Part shown: positions 1 to 10,314 of the stretch, piece after piece | Layout: the number at the start of each line of letters is the position of its first letter | Numbering within the stretch: the stretch's first letter is position 1 | NCBI GenBank assembly: GCA_025174535.1 | Contig: JALBUN010000003.1 | Location: forward strand, 1,572,501-1,636,500 | DNA length: 64,000 nt | Direction: 5' to 3' | Source of the DNA: Cantharellus purpuraceus | Lineage: Eukaryota > Basidiomycota > Agaricomycetes > Cantharellales > Hydnaceae | Notes under the pieces: model-generated | Told to the model about the DNA's origin: nothing | What the model saw: only the letters and a program-made list of their open reading frames with translations | The model's database searches: none | Program-made: the position numbers and the translations under genes

Positions 1-2414
1 TTTTGTATCTACCGACAATCAATGCGATGATTGCGATGCTCTGTAATGGACGTTAGCAGAAGACATTTGCCCCACACATGAATACCTGCCTCTGTTTCAG
101 AAAATCTGAGATGGATCAAGAACTGCTTGTCAGTAAAATTACCCAGAGGATCCAGCTACATGAAACACACCGTCGTCCAAGACATGCCCTCGCCCCTAGT
201 AAACACGATAGATTTAGCCCTCGATCTTAGTAGAAAGGAATAATTAACCACACCGCTTGAAAATGGTATGAATGCATCTTTTGGCCAGTCTCCTATGAAT
301 CGAGAAGGTTTGTACGCCAACGGTTCTGGCCAATACCGAGCTATCATATGCACGTTAGTACATGATGATTGCCGCGTTTATTGAGTGTTCACGGTTATAA
401 TGAAGTCCTGTCGCGTTTAGGACTAATGGCACGCCCTTGCGTACGGCAATGGTACCAATAGAGCCGTCGGGTCGTGTAACGGGAAGTGTTGTATCTTCCG
501 CAGCAAACTTGGGGATATGTGGCACCTACGAGGCAGCGCAATGAGTGGTTGCGGACTTTGTGTTGGGAACAGTGCAAGACGTACAGGTGGGAAGAGTCGC
601 AGTGTCTCGTACAGCACAGCCATCGTATAAGTGAAAGAGTTGATCTGATCATAGGTCTAACACGTTTATTTCAGGATCATCTGTGGGAATAGAGTAGGCA
701 ATATCTTGAACGTACGGGTGTTTGGCCCTTGGGGACCAGAGATACGATCTCTTGGTAGAGTTTTTCTTGTTCTTCTTGCTCGATCGCCAAAAGGCCAAAC
801 ACAAAGCATAATGTGTGTGCTGTTGTCTATGGCGCAGCACAATCGGCAATAAAAATACGAGCCCACTCTGGTGAAAACATACACACCTCGTGACCAGCAA
901 CGAGGAAAATGAATACATTTCCTATGCACAACGAAATAAATAGGTAAATTCCACAAGATGACAGTTGATGTATGTACCAATGAGTTCTGCGTCTGACAGA
1001 GTCCTCTCTTCTCCGTCTTGGTCGTTTGCATCGAGAAGGGCATTGAACAGATCATACCGCTCTTCCTTCACCTCAGTCGCCCTGCGATCGACAATCATCT
1101 CCTGCATATACAGCTATTCCAAGTCTTAGTTAAGTCTGGTGATCAACATCGGTGCCTCAAGACGCACTCCAAGTTCATCCAAACAGTCCTGAAGGTGGCG
1201 CAGAGATTTTGAAAGGCTGAATGCCCAGGCGGGTGCTACGAGTTTGAGGAAGACTTGTAGTGATACTGTATGCAATGCATCTCTGAATGAGATCCGGTGG
1301 CCGGAAGGGATGCTTTTGTCTCCTCCCCAGGGGATCCGCCGGCCGAAACCTAACAGGATTGAGAGCCTGGAGATGGATAGCAGACCCGAGACTTACCAGC
1401 CACACTTATGATGAGAAGAGCGAGCTGGACAATATAAGACGGAGAAGACGCTTTAGTTACACAGCACTGTACTCACTGCCACCGTGATGTCCTCACAGCG
1501 ATCAATGACCACTTCTGACTTGTCTGGGCCCCAAGCCTCAAACATTTCCATTGTGATACGGATCGACTCGTCCCACACGAGTTTGTTGTTTCTCTACATC
1601 TGCATCAATATGAAAAGTAGAAGGGAGGCAATATCTGTCGGACCTCTGAAAAAGAGGGCGCACAGATCTTGCGGTGTTTCTTCCATTCTTCTTCTTCAGT
1701 GACGACGATATTCTCACCAAATAATGCGAGAACGATGTACTGTTCAATAGGCTTTGGAAAGCGAGCGCGGTGGAGTGCGATTTCCTGTAGGCGGCGTTTG
1801 TCAGCCATACAAACTACCAGGGATAGGGAACCAGACTCCAACTTTTATGGGCACGGGATCTGCGAGAAAGTAGCCAGTCTGTATTGAAGGTAACAACCAA
1901 ACCTAAAAGCAAAGTTTATAGTGTATTTCATGAAATGTCGTATTTGTAGAGCAGCCGGGACTTACAACACTTATTACATCCCACCCTTTCCTAGCAAACA
2001 CTGTACAAGAAGCCTGCGATTAAAGAAACATCCTGAAATCCAATGACGGCTGCATACGCACGTTCATGTTTGCGAACCATCGCCCAATGCCTTCCAAGTG
2101 ATACGCCAGGGATAGCGGGCAACATCTACGCAGTCATACCAGTAAGTCCCTACATCCAGAGATGGCTGATAGACTCGAGTTACACTGCCTATAAGGTCAT
2201 TAGGAAAAAGCAGTATACGCAATCCAGGATGGTTTCTGAATAAATAAGGCCAATAGCAGCCGGGCTCGGTGAATACAGCCGTTATATAGACTCACTGTAC
2301 TGAGCTGACTGCGGCACGATACTTAAGAAAACTATTCAAACCAACAAGGAGGAGCACACTGCAGCTCAAAATCTGCAGTGTGTCTCTACTGGGGAGGGCG
2401 TCGAGAAGTGACAT
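1..2414 (-). CDS. Cytochrome P450 monooxygenase, C-terminus beyond window
   Basis: Multi-exon gene read on the minus strand. It starts with ATG at 2414; exon 1 (2296-2414) encodes a hydrophobic N-terminal anchor typical of ER-bound fungal P450s. In order I can see the helix-C segment WKKHRKICAPSF (about 1650-1700), the I-helix FLVAGHE (about 890-920), the ExxR segment YETLRLFPP (about 580-610), the YKPSRF segment (about 300-320) and the haem loop. The haem loop FSSGARACLGRR, with its thiolate cysteine, only appears after an intron at about 195-251 is removed. Another intron (about 303-388 region) has a TACTAAC branch-point-like sequence. P450s of this type oxidise lipophilic substrates using a reductase partner; the substrate cannot be told. 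The last residues lie beyond position 1, so the gene is incomplete only because of the window edge. Subfamily not assigned. Confidence 0.88.
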
Positions 2415-2828
2415 GATGGTGAAGGACGAATGACCGAGGCCGTAGACACATTCGAAACTTACAGCACATTGGCTGAGCCACCGGCGGAAGACTAGTCCCG
2501 AAACAACTTACCCGACGGATGTTATAGTAACCGTTCATGGAGCCTTGTGTGCCAAACCTGCGCTCAAAGTTACCGAAAGATAGAATGCTACATGCGCGAC
2601 ATGGCGCGCGCAATTGTGAACTTCACACACCTTGCTCGTATGTGAATGCAGACACTGTTAATCCACATACCAGTGCCGTGTGCCCAGAGCGATAGCCCAT
2701 GATGCGAACGCATTTGCCCGCCTGCTTGCCCAAAAAAAAACACAAGCTTATTTACTTGCCTATATAAGGAGAACACGCTGGTTTGAATGAGCTTGTCTAA
2801 ATGGAGGTTAGCTTGGTGGTTAGGTGCA
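2415..2828. other. Intergenic stretch upstream of the P450
   Basis: About 400 bases with no open frame that looks coding. It probably holds the promoter of the P450, whose start codon lies at its left edge. A run of ten T on the minus strand (2731-2740 as A on plus) is the only low-complexity feature I notice. Confidence 0.4.
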
Positions 2829-3480
2829 CTAGGTCCCATACGATATACTGTTGTATTGGTAACTAGTATTTATATACGGCATTCCATTGCCAGATGCATG
2901 CTGGGTGAGGAGCCTAATAACTGCTATACACATCTGAATTCTTCTCTTTTGTACCCACTCCCGACATGCCTCCATAAGGTCTGTGGTACTCCTCTGCATA
3001 CTGTGTCTCCAGGGCCCCGAGATCCCCTGGCCTCTGTGGGAGCTGAGCATTGGGGGCTATCGGAGGGGGTGGCCTAGGGATTGGCAAGTGAGTAAGAGCG
3101 TACATGTGGCAGATTGCTTATTGCCAAACTGCGTGTTGTCTTTGACTTATGAGGTTCACAATATATCTACAGAAATAGTCAGAATACAGCATGCAAAGAG
3201 GATTAGTGCACACCCTTTGTAACCTTCCAGGTTGCTGGCATATTCATTATTAACCTTCCTCAGCTCAGCCTTGAGGCCCCTACAGAACTTCACATCAATA
3301 GATTCAGATGGTCCATCATCTGTAACAGTTTTAGTTGTTCATCCTTTCTTCTGGGTGTGCCCAGGTGTATCTGGCAACATGTCATTGCTGGCTGCCTCTT
3401 CATCTGCATCACCAAATGCATATAGAGCATGGAATCTTGCTGTTGCCTTGGGATTCTGGTGTGATATGGTGTAAGAGTGC
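2829..3480 (-). pseudogene. Decayed unidentified coding relic
   Basis: Minus-strand reading from about 3480 to 2900 gives protein-like stretches broken by stops and frame changes, for example ALYAFGDADEEAASND (about 3400-3440) followed by KFCRGLKAELRKVNNEYAS (about 3240-3300) and, nearer 2950-3050, a Pro-rich segment. The codon choices look coding but the frame is interrupted several times, so I treat it as a relic. I do not recognise the family. Its position directly before a retroelement fragment suggests it is also repeat-derived, but that is inference. Confidence 0.35.
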
Positions 3481-4790
3481 TAGTTGGTGGACCCACTCAG
3501 CACCATGCTACACAATAATGCATATGCTCACCAGTACTACACAACACATGCACATTCAGCGGTATTTGAATGGGCACACTTTTGATTCTCCAATTAGTGA
3601 GGAGCATATGCTCAAACTCACTGAGTGAATATGTGTTTGGCCCCAGTCTGACACTCTTCATGAGCTGGGAGTATGTGTGAGGGACTAGGTAGGGTTGCAA
3701 GAGACTTCACCATGTGATGTAGATTCTCATGTTGTATAGTACTCTTCCTCCTTGTAAGTACCCAAGGTACTTACTTACTATAACATATAAGTACAATTAA
3801 TATATGCAGTATTCCCTTAAGGAATGCTGCCCTCTTGATAGATATATGCACCCATAGGGTGTATATGTATAGTTATTATGTAAGCCAGTGGACCCAGTAC
3901 ACATGTGGGTCCACATGTAGTAGACAGATCTTAGACACTACCACACTGTACAACACATCACCCAACCAATACACTTGGTTGAGTTCTGTGCAATGGTGTG
4001 AACTAAGACACCCATTAACACTTTTTTGAACTTCCAAAGGAAGAATCAATTGATTCTTCCTCATTATTGAAGTTTTCTAGTCAATACTAGAAAACTGGCT
4101 GTTGCTGGCATACAGATGTATACCAACCCCCCCAGTTGCTCATATAAGTGAGCAACTAGTAGACTAACTTAATTAGCCTACAAAGATAAAAGAAAGAAAG
4201 GAGTCATCATAATGATGACTTGCAGTAGAGTGAGTTGTGCTGGCAGCACACAGGACATCATAAATGATGAATGGCAGCACATAGCCAGCAGCAGAAGCTC
4301 CCAGGAAGGGGAACTAGACCCTAGAGAAGTCACAGGGACTTCTTGTAAGGAAGACTCTAGAAGAGAGTCACCACGATTGCAAGACTGCACAGATGATCAC
4401 ACAATAGATCATCTGTCAAACAAGAACCCTTCATTGAGTGGTTCTTTGATTAGAGAAGAAAGGAGGAGACAGTCATCCACTGTCTCCAATGCTCCTAAAG
4501 GAAAGGAATGTGCTCAATATATGAGCACAAGTAGAAGTAGCAATAGCAATACTTCTACTAGGGAATCATGCAGCATGGAGCAGTGTGAAACCCACAGGTC
4601 AATTGCAAGATTGACTGAACAACTCATGCATAATCAACATGAGATGAAGAGCATTAGTGAAGCTAGTGCTCAGGCAGCTAAGATGGCTGCTGAAGCAGGG
4701 CATGCTGCCACTACTATGGGGCAGCAAATAGCAGAGCTAGGAACGATGTTAAAATCACTCCAAGAGAACTCTGAGTGATGCAAGTTGTGT
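3481..4790 (+). mobile_element. Palindrome-tiled LTR retroelement, 5' part (family B type)
   Basis: The interval has the same unusual texture as the gypsy element at 26.7-32.8 kb: consecutive short perfect inverted repeats, such as 9-bp arms at 3888-3914, a 22-bp perfect palindrome at 4039-4060, 10-bp arms at 4071-4096 and 9-bp arms at 4134-4157. A C-tract near 4125 precedes a Gag-like ORF (4212-4778), as a C-tract also precedes the ORF near 31.76 kb. I therefore read it as LTR/leader plus the start of gag, cut off at about 4790 where a host-gene fragment begins. No LTR ends or target duplication were located, so the element limits are approximate. Confidence 0.5.
4212..4778 (+). CDS. Hydrophilic Gag-like ORF of the palindrome-tiled element
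   Basis: Uninterrupted 188-codon ORF starting MMTCSRVSCAG. It is rich in Ser, Glu, Arg and Gln. The C-terminal third (from about residue 125) is Ala/Met/Gln-rich with heptad-like spacing and could form a helix or coiled coil, as in the N-terminal part of many gypsy Gag proteins. No zinc knuckle is present, so if it is Gag it is the N-terminal half only, the rest having been lost at about 4790. Nearly the whole coding sequence is covered by short inverted repeats (for example arms at 4389-4416, 4465-4487, 4509-4529 and 4530-4559). The assignment rests on context; an accessory protein is equally possible. Confidence 0.4.
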   Translation: MMTCSRVSCAGSTQDIINDEWQHIASSRSSQEGELDPREVTGTSCKEDSRRESPRLQDCTDDHTIDHLSNKNPSLSGSLIREERRRQSSTVSNAPKGKECAQYMSTSRSSNSNTSTRESCSMEQCETHRSIARLTEQLMHNQHEMKSISEASAQAAKMAAEAGHAATTMGQQIAELGTMLKSLQENSE

Positions 4791-4854
4791 CGCCGAAGAT
4801 CGGATTCTTGACAAGAATCTGAATCTGGAGAGTCTGGACCTCCCCAGGGTTATC

Positions 4855-5022
4855 ACTCCATGGCAGGGCGTTCACGAGGATGCTGCCCAGTATATTTGGA
4901 ATAAAGTAGAGTATGGACACATAAGCTCTTGAGTTTTTGTACCGAGCCACTAGAGCAACGCTGGTCCAAATTGTGATGACTATAATAACAGTGGACCGAG
5001 GCATCACAAATGTGCGCATCAA
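4855..5022 (-). pseudogene. MFS transporter fragment (middle segment)
   Basis: Minus-strand reading gives a hydrophobic segment, ALVARYKNSRAYVSIL followed by FIPNILGSILVNALPWSDN, that resembles the late transmembrane region of fungal anion:cation symporter (Dal5/allantoate-permease type) MFS proteins. Similarity stops near 4855 and the frame continues into unrelated sequence, with the palindrome-tiled element ending at about 4790. Upstream it runs straight into the truncated F-box gene. Notably, this segment is what would be expected just before the MFS piece that begins at about 8460, so both may come from one broken gene or from paralogues. Confidence 0.5.
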
Positions 5023-5687
5023 ATCACATGCACGGTGTACTTTAGGTCAGCAAAGAAATTGCGGAAGCGATGTATTTCGCCATTGAGTAGTTTCATGGTA
5101 CCCTGAATGGCTTCTGATGGCATACGCCAGGAGCGTGGAACGATGACCACGTTCAGGAGGTGGTTTTTCGAGTTTCGAAGGAACGTTTGAACCATCGAGA
5201 GATAGTCTTCTGGAAAGCCGTGGTTGAGAATGAGGGACGTCCACATGGAAGGTGTATCATATATGATATTCCGCCATCTACGGGAGACCTGGGTAAGCCG
5301 GAGGCGGATAAAAGTGGGATGTCGGGAACGAGCGAGATCGTGAATACCAGTCATACGTTCTGGGTCAAATTCGGCATCATTCACATCCAGAGGCAACTGC
5401 ACAGCTGGTATGCATTGGACGAATATCTCCGCTAGGATCTCTGGAGGAAGCTTTCGTATTGGAGCCAATAGACTCTGTCCAACAGCATTCGTGAGTTGCA
5501 GCGCGTCCCTTTGTGCGCAAAGCTCCTGGATTGTCTGTTCCAATGCTTCAATCTTTTCAGTTCGAACTTTAAGGCGCGAACTAATGCCCTGAGCCTCTCC
5601 ATTATCGGGATAATAGGGAGTTGACAAAATTGAGATATCATTCTCCACAGGTGGCAGTACATCTGAATGATTGTGGAGCTGGTTCAC
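5019..5687 (-). CDS. F-box protein, C-terminally truncated
   Basis: The open frame begins in an exon without its own ATG. A likely first exon lies at about 5738-5863 (ATG at 5863) and ends at a GTGAGT donor, although I could not make the phases agree by eye. The protein has a predicted coiled coil (EALEQTIQELCAQRDALQL), then an F-box with IRKLPPEILAEIFVQCIP and a downstream LTQVSRRWRNII / TPSMWTSL segment typical of agaricomycete F-box proteins, which are substrate receptors of SCF ubiquitin ligases. Family members continue with several hundred residues of leucine-rich repeats; here they are missing, because the frame ends where an MFS fragment begins. It is probably a rearrangement product or pseudogene. 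Confidence 0.7.
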   Translation of the reverse strand: MNQLHNHSDVLPPVENDISILSTPYYPDNGEAQGISSRLKVRTEKIEALEQTIQELCAQRDALQLTNAVGQSLLAPIRKLPPEILAEIFVQCIPAVQLPLDVNDAEFDPERMTGIHDLARSRHPTFIRLRLTQVSRRWRNIIYDTPSMWTSLILNHGFPEDYLSMVQTFLRNSKNHLLNVVIVPRSWRMPSEAIQGTMKLLNGEIHRFRNFFADLKYTVHVI

Positions 5688-5863
5688 TTGACCTCAGTCA
5701 GTAAGGAGTGTTCATGCGTTGAGACAACTATAAAAGTACTCACTGGCTCTGTAATATGGTAAGACTGGTATGTGCTCTGGTGTTCGAGACCAGGTACTGG
5801 CGAGCGTGCGACACTTGGTGCGGTCCCGGGGGCGCCGGGTGTCGGGGTAGACGCCATGGTCAT

Positions 5864-6401
5864 GCTCTATATAGAGTCTATCTCGTGTCGTGGTCTTCCG
5901 GTATGTATGGATGTTTGCTTAGCACATAAGCTATGGATCCTCGCTGGGTTAGGTACCATGGTCTGCCCCTCGAAAAGGCACCCATCACAATTCTGAGCGA
6001 ATTTCGGGTCAAGGGCCTCTTTTTTATCGGTGACAATGGAACGTCAAGGTGGCAATATGACTAGCAAGTATGAAGGAGTTCTTCAAGCCAAAGTGTGCAA
6101 GAGTTACGGAAAATCTCACCGAGAAGAGTAACCATCTACCACATGATCAGATTTAATCTCGAAATGCTTAAAGGGATATCATGGGCATAGAAGCGAAGGA
6201 GAATCGAGGTTTCCGAGCACATGAGTAGGGTTTTGACATGTATAGAATGCAGCCATTATTATTCTAATATGGCTTGTAGCGAGGTTCTGGATATAGACGT
6301 TCTCATACAACACATGACATGCACGCTGTGTACGCAAGTACAAGCACGTCAGTTGATATCAACACATATCGTTTGAACAAATATAGTAAGAATAGCAAGG
6401 C
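5864..6401. other. Intergenic stretch between F-box gene and hem13
   Basis: About 540 bases with no convincing coding frame, RNA gene or repeat. It should contain the F-box promoter (near 5864) and the 3' untranslated region of the coproporphyrinogen oxidase gene (near 6401). Confidence 0.4.
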
Positions 6402-7478
6402 TCAGGCCCACTCTCTAGGGGTCTTCAATACATCGATCAGCTCCTTTTCGCTTGTGCCTTCCTCGTCACCAAGATCAGAACAGTACTCCCAACGTGCAGT
6501 TTCAGGCAAACTCATCAGAATACTCTCGATCCGCGCACCAGGTGTCATCAACCCGAATTTTGTCCCGCGATCGTAAACGAGATTGAACTCAACATACCGC
6601 CCACGACGTAGGAGCTGCCATCGCCTCTTGCGCTCCTCGCTCTCTTCCAATGGTTTCTCTATTCCTTCCCCAGGGGCAATGCGCCGTTTGAGAATCGGAA
6701 GATACGATGGCACAAAGGCATTTCCGCAGGAACGGACGAATTCCCATATCTCATCCCGCTTCTTCGGACGACCACCCTTCAGGCGCTTGTGCTCATTCTC
6801 GCTGAGATCGTCGAAAAAGATGCCTCCAATCCCTCTCGACTCTTTCCGATGAGGTATATAAAAGTATTCGTCGCACCATTTTTTGAACGAGGGATACAAG
6901 GCGTCACCATAGGGGTCGCATGCGGCTTTTAACGCCCCGTGAAAGTGCTTTGCATCCGAAGGAAAGAGATACGAAGGAGTAAGATCTGAACCACCTCCAA
7001 ACCACCATGCGAGAATCTTGGGCGGCTCCTTCTCCTCTCCTGCCTCTGCCTCGCCTGTCTCTGCCTCTTCCGTAATCTCGAAGTAACGATAATTGGCATG
7101 CACAGTAGATGCTTCCGGCCTACGCGGGTGGATGACTAGGCTGAGGCCGGCAGCGAAGAAGGGAAGGGAGGCCGTGCTTCCTTCTGACCATGGTAGGCCT
7201 TCATGATCTGCTCGCATCTGCTTGATAGCGGCAGGAGGAAGCTTGCCATGCACCACAGATATATTGACACCGGCTTTTTCGATATGTGTCCCTCCTGATA
7301 GTACAGAGGACTGTCCGTAACCGCCCTCGGCACGCTGCCATGCGTCGTTTAAGAAACGCGCCGCGTCTGGAGTTGTATCAAGCGATTCAAGAGCTGAGAT
7401 GATGATTGACTGAAGATTAGAAATATACGCTTTTACTTGTTCTTGCATTGGGGCATTTGGAGGTACAGCGGTGGACAT
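6402..7478 (-). CDS. HEM13: Coproporphyrinogen III oxidase (oxygen-dependent)
   Basis: Single-exon gene of 358 codons starting at ATG 7478; the open frame extends a little further upstream but without an ATG. It converts coproporphyrinogen III to protoporphyrinogen IX by oxidative decarboxylation of two propionate groups in haem synthesis; the yeast enzyme is a cytosolic homodimer. Family hallmarks in order: ANYRYFEI, WWFGGGSDLTPSYLF, HFHGALKAACDPYG, CDEYFYIPHRKESRGIGGIFFDDL-type signature (about residues 185-215), FVPSYLPILKRR and the C-terminal GRYVEFNLVYDRGTKFGL. Length matches the family and no disruption is visible, so it should be functional. It is an essential housekeeping gene sitting between two broken genes. 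Confidence 0.95.
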   Translation of the reverse strand: MSTAVPPNAPMQEQVKAYISNLQSIIISALESLDTTPDAARFLNDAWQRAEGGYGQSSVLSGGTHIEKAGVNISVVHGKLPPAAIKQMRADHEGLPWSEGSTASLPFFAAGLSLVIHPRRPEASTVHANYRYFEITEEAETGEAEAGEEKEPPKILAWWFGGGSDLTPSYLFPSDAKHFHGALKAACDPYGDALYPSFKKWCDEYFYIPHRKESRGIGGIFFDDLSENEHKRLKGGRPKKRDEIWEFVRSCGNAFVPSYLPILKRRIAPGEGIEKPLEESEERKRRWQLLRRGRYVEFNLVYDRGTKFGLMTPGARIESILMSLPETARWEYCSDLGDEEGTSEKELIDVLKTPREWA

Positions 7479-7763
7479 AGTAGCTGGTAAGAGGACGCGC
7501 TTGGATGTAAACTTCGTTACCCACACGTCTCTTCAGCATTACCTATCGCCCGGAGGTATGGGAATCGGCTAACCGGCGAAGTCCGAATGGTAATGGGTCC
7601 CTATATACGGTTCGGATATATCCACATCAAGAAATGGCCAGGTTTAATTTCGACGAAATGGCTGCGCTGCGGTGCTTGCACACAAGGTGGGTCAGTTCTG
7701 ACCCACACATCAATCATTGCACGGTCCTAAAGTAGTATATACAAAAAATTATAAGATGGCAAC

Positions 7764-8465
7764 TCAAAGAACATATCGGAAGTCTTTGTTTTGGACATCC
7801 GTCAGATCCAGAAAAGACTGCAATAGTCTTATAAGCTACATTCGATTACTGGCGCACAGTGAATTTGATTTACCTTGTCGACCTTGCGTTCCACTTTTGT
7901 GCCATCTTGTAGGATTTCTTCAATGTATACTTCATCAGTGTCGGTCGATCGCGCTTCAGCTTCTGCATCTCTTCGTTTGTTCTCGTTAGACAGTATGATA
8001 CGGATCCACTGGTGAAGGAAAGAGGCAGGAAGACTGATATCAGAGGGTGCATGTAACATGACTGAAATTGTGAACCAGAAGCTTACCCAAATTAAGAAAG
8101 GGCATACAAAGTAGCAGACAGCTATGATAGCCCACGGCACACGGTTTCGTGGCACATACCGCGCTTGCCACACTGAGGATTAAACACTTCGGTTAGTTGG
8201 TGCCCAACCTAAATTGTAGGCCGCACGCACTTTGTGGTCCGACAATGTTCCCAATGCAGTACGCAGACAACATGATGGCGTTCATGGTTATGCGCTTAGT
8301 ATGTCCGGCAGTTACTGAAGTGACCCAACCCAGACTAAGCACAAAACCGGCGGTGCCTGCCAATACCATGGCATGGTCCTTCAGCGGATTTATCTGGACA
8401 GAGGAAACCACCAATAGACTCACCTACGCCGGTAATCCAAACACTGAATAATAGCCCTACGGGTT
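7764..8465 (-). pseudogene. MFS transporter (Dal5/allantoate-permease type), 3' half only
   Basis: Minus strand. After removing short introns the reading is a late MFS segment: LLFSVWITGV, a GT-AG intron, then LGWVTSVTAGHTKRIT and YCIGNIVGPQ, an intron, MWQARYVPRNRVPWAII, an intron, and WIRIILSNENKRR. The end reads EEILQDGTKVERKVDK, a last intron (about 7815-7874), and SFLDLTDVQNKDFRYVL with stop at 7764-7766. This is the typical C-terminus of the fungal anion:cation symporter family, plasma-membrane importers of small organic anions. The 5' half is missing: at about 8466 the sequence becomes an LTR-element fragment. Donor and acceptor sites are intact, so the break looks recent relative to coding decay. 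Confidence 0.75.
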
Positions 8466-8976
8466 GGCAATGGCGACTGAAATTCTACCTCACGTTCGAC
8501 TCTTTTATCTGTGTTACAATATAGAGGCGAAATGCTGAGGAATGTATATGGTTCAATGGAATTGTGAAAGAATATAGGATCGCCAATGGCATAGGAGAGA
8601 CATGGTGGGGATCTTGGATGTTGAAAGAGTTTGGGAAGTATTTGGACACATGGAGGTGGCTTAACATGCCCATGGAGCTTGGCGTATTTTTGATAGTCCT
8701 CTGTGTCCAGAGACCAGTGTGATGTATTATTAGAAGTGATGTTGGAGAGGGGAATAGAATGGGAAGCCATGTGAATGATGATGAAAGGATCAGGGTGAAT
8801 AGAAGGCTGATAATGATCGATGGCGATGAAACACAAGTGACAATCGATGGCTAGAATTAGAGACTGAGGTGGAGAGGGAGTTGCGGTGCTATTTAAAAGT
8901 TGATACAAAAAGACACTGGCAGAGTTGGACTGTCGGGGTGGTTCGATATACGTCCTCGATGCGTCCTAGCTCGTCA
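8466..8976 (-). mobile_element. Fragment of D-type LTR (copia-related)
   Basis: Minus-strand copy of the 5' third of the repeat that is complete at 15900-17301 and 60497-61920. It contains the same internal frame beginning MASHSIPLSNITSNN. Its outer end (CTCGTCA at 8970-8976) corresponds to the TGACGAG start of the complete copies, while the other end is cut where the MFS gene begins. Confidence 0.7.
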
Positions 8977-9269
8977 TCGGGCAGCTTAAATACATATTTG
9001 AAATCTAATAATAATTACTCCGGTGATGGGTCTCCAAGGCCGACAGCCTTACATGAGTATGTCCGAGTCTGACGGGGATGGATGTCTGGGTTCCTATGGT
9101 GATGCTGATGCATCAATCAGAACTGGAGACAGATGGGCGAGATTCGGCAGTGACAATTGGACAGGTAAATGGAGATGTGATGGTTTCCAAATGGAGTATA
9201 GATTTCATATGCGCAGGGATCTGAGTGGATCGGATGGGGATCTGGGCGTTAATGAATATAGTCATAACA
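8977..9269 (-). repeat. Family A LTR, truncated (3' LTR of left A fragment)
   Basis: Homologous to the family A LTRs at 21504-22039 and 26188-26726 in reverse orientation, including the conserved block with GATGCTGATGCATCA. It ends with the family terminus CATAACA at 9263-9269; the other half is lost next to the D fragment. Confidence 0.8.
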
Positions 9270-9370
9270 GTATCTCTCCATTTAAGGCCGAGCCCCTGAG
9301 GCCTCATGTCCATAGATTGAATAGGTGAGACAGTTGGGTGCAGCCAGAGTTATACTGGGGGTCTGGAGAC

Positions 9371-9380
9371 ATATAAAAGG
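9371..9380 (+). promoter_or_regulatory. TATA box of the antisense gene (A3 copy)
   Basis: ATATAAAAGG, just upstream of the antisense-gene frame and conserved at the same place in A1 (21393-21402). Its orientation is opposite to the retroelement. The ATG at 9387 is too close to be the first translated codon, so MSNPLA (about 9411) is a better start. Confidence 0.55.
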
Positions 9381-10314
9381 AGGGGCATGATTGAGGTCTT
9401 ATCCTCAACAATGTCAAACCCTTTGGCAAACATGAGCATGGCTGAGCTTGAGCAGTTGCTCTTGGCCTGATGGAAGGAAGAGGAAGTGGAGCAGAGACAG
9501 AAAGAGGAGGAGGAGGCAGAACAGGGACGGAAGGAGGAGGAGGAGGCAGAACGGAGACAGAAGGAGGAGGAGGAGGAGCAGAGATGAAAGGAGGAGGAGG
9601 AGGAGGAGCAGAGACGGAAGGAGGAGGAGGAGGAGCGGAGATGGAAGGAGGAGGTGGAGATGGAATGGAGAAGGAAGGAGGAAGAAGTGAAAGCTGAGTG
9701 AGCCCGCAGGGTCAAGGAACTTGTGGCCATGATGGAGGCCGTGAGACTGAAGGAAGTGGAAGAGCAGGTGCACAAGCTGGAAGCTGCCATGGAGGTAGAG
9801 GAGGAGGTGACCAGGGCAGGGGCAACCAGTCACTCAGGGAGTCCAAGTGTGCCAATATGGGCAGGGACCCCTGAGGTCACCATCATTCAATTATGTGGAC
9901 AGAGTCAACCTGTCCGACAACTGTCCCTGTTACGCCTGCGGTCATGGCCATTATTTGCGGTGGGTGCAGCTGAGGAAGATGATGCAGCAGAGGTGGAGAG
10001 GGCGGAGGTGGAGGCAGATCCCAATGCCAATATGGAGCTTGACACAAATGCGGAGCCCAAGGCAGGTGTGGATGTTGGGATGGATGCAGAGCCAGATCTG
10101 ACCTTGAATTGCTACAAGGAGATGGCTTGGGTAGCCACGGTCGAAGCTCACAAAAGGGCGGAGCTCTATGCTGCTACCACCAAGAAGAACCTCAAGGTCA
10201 CGGTTTTTTCATTGAAGGTGCACCTGAGTGCTGATATGGAGAAGTGGGAGGCGAACCAGAGGGTCATATGGTGCAAAGCGGAGAATCGCATGTTGGTGAC
10301 CCATAAGAAGGAGC

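Noticed and set aside
9350..9833. Long minus-strand Ser- or Leu-rich open frames (146 and 139 codons)
   Set aside because: They are the complement of the GGAGGA repeat of the antisense gene; composition explains the open frames and no start, domain or promoter supports them.
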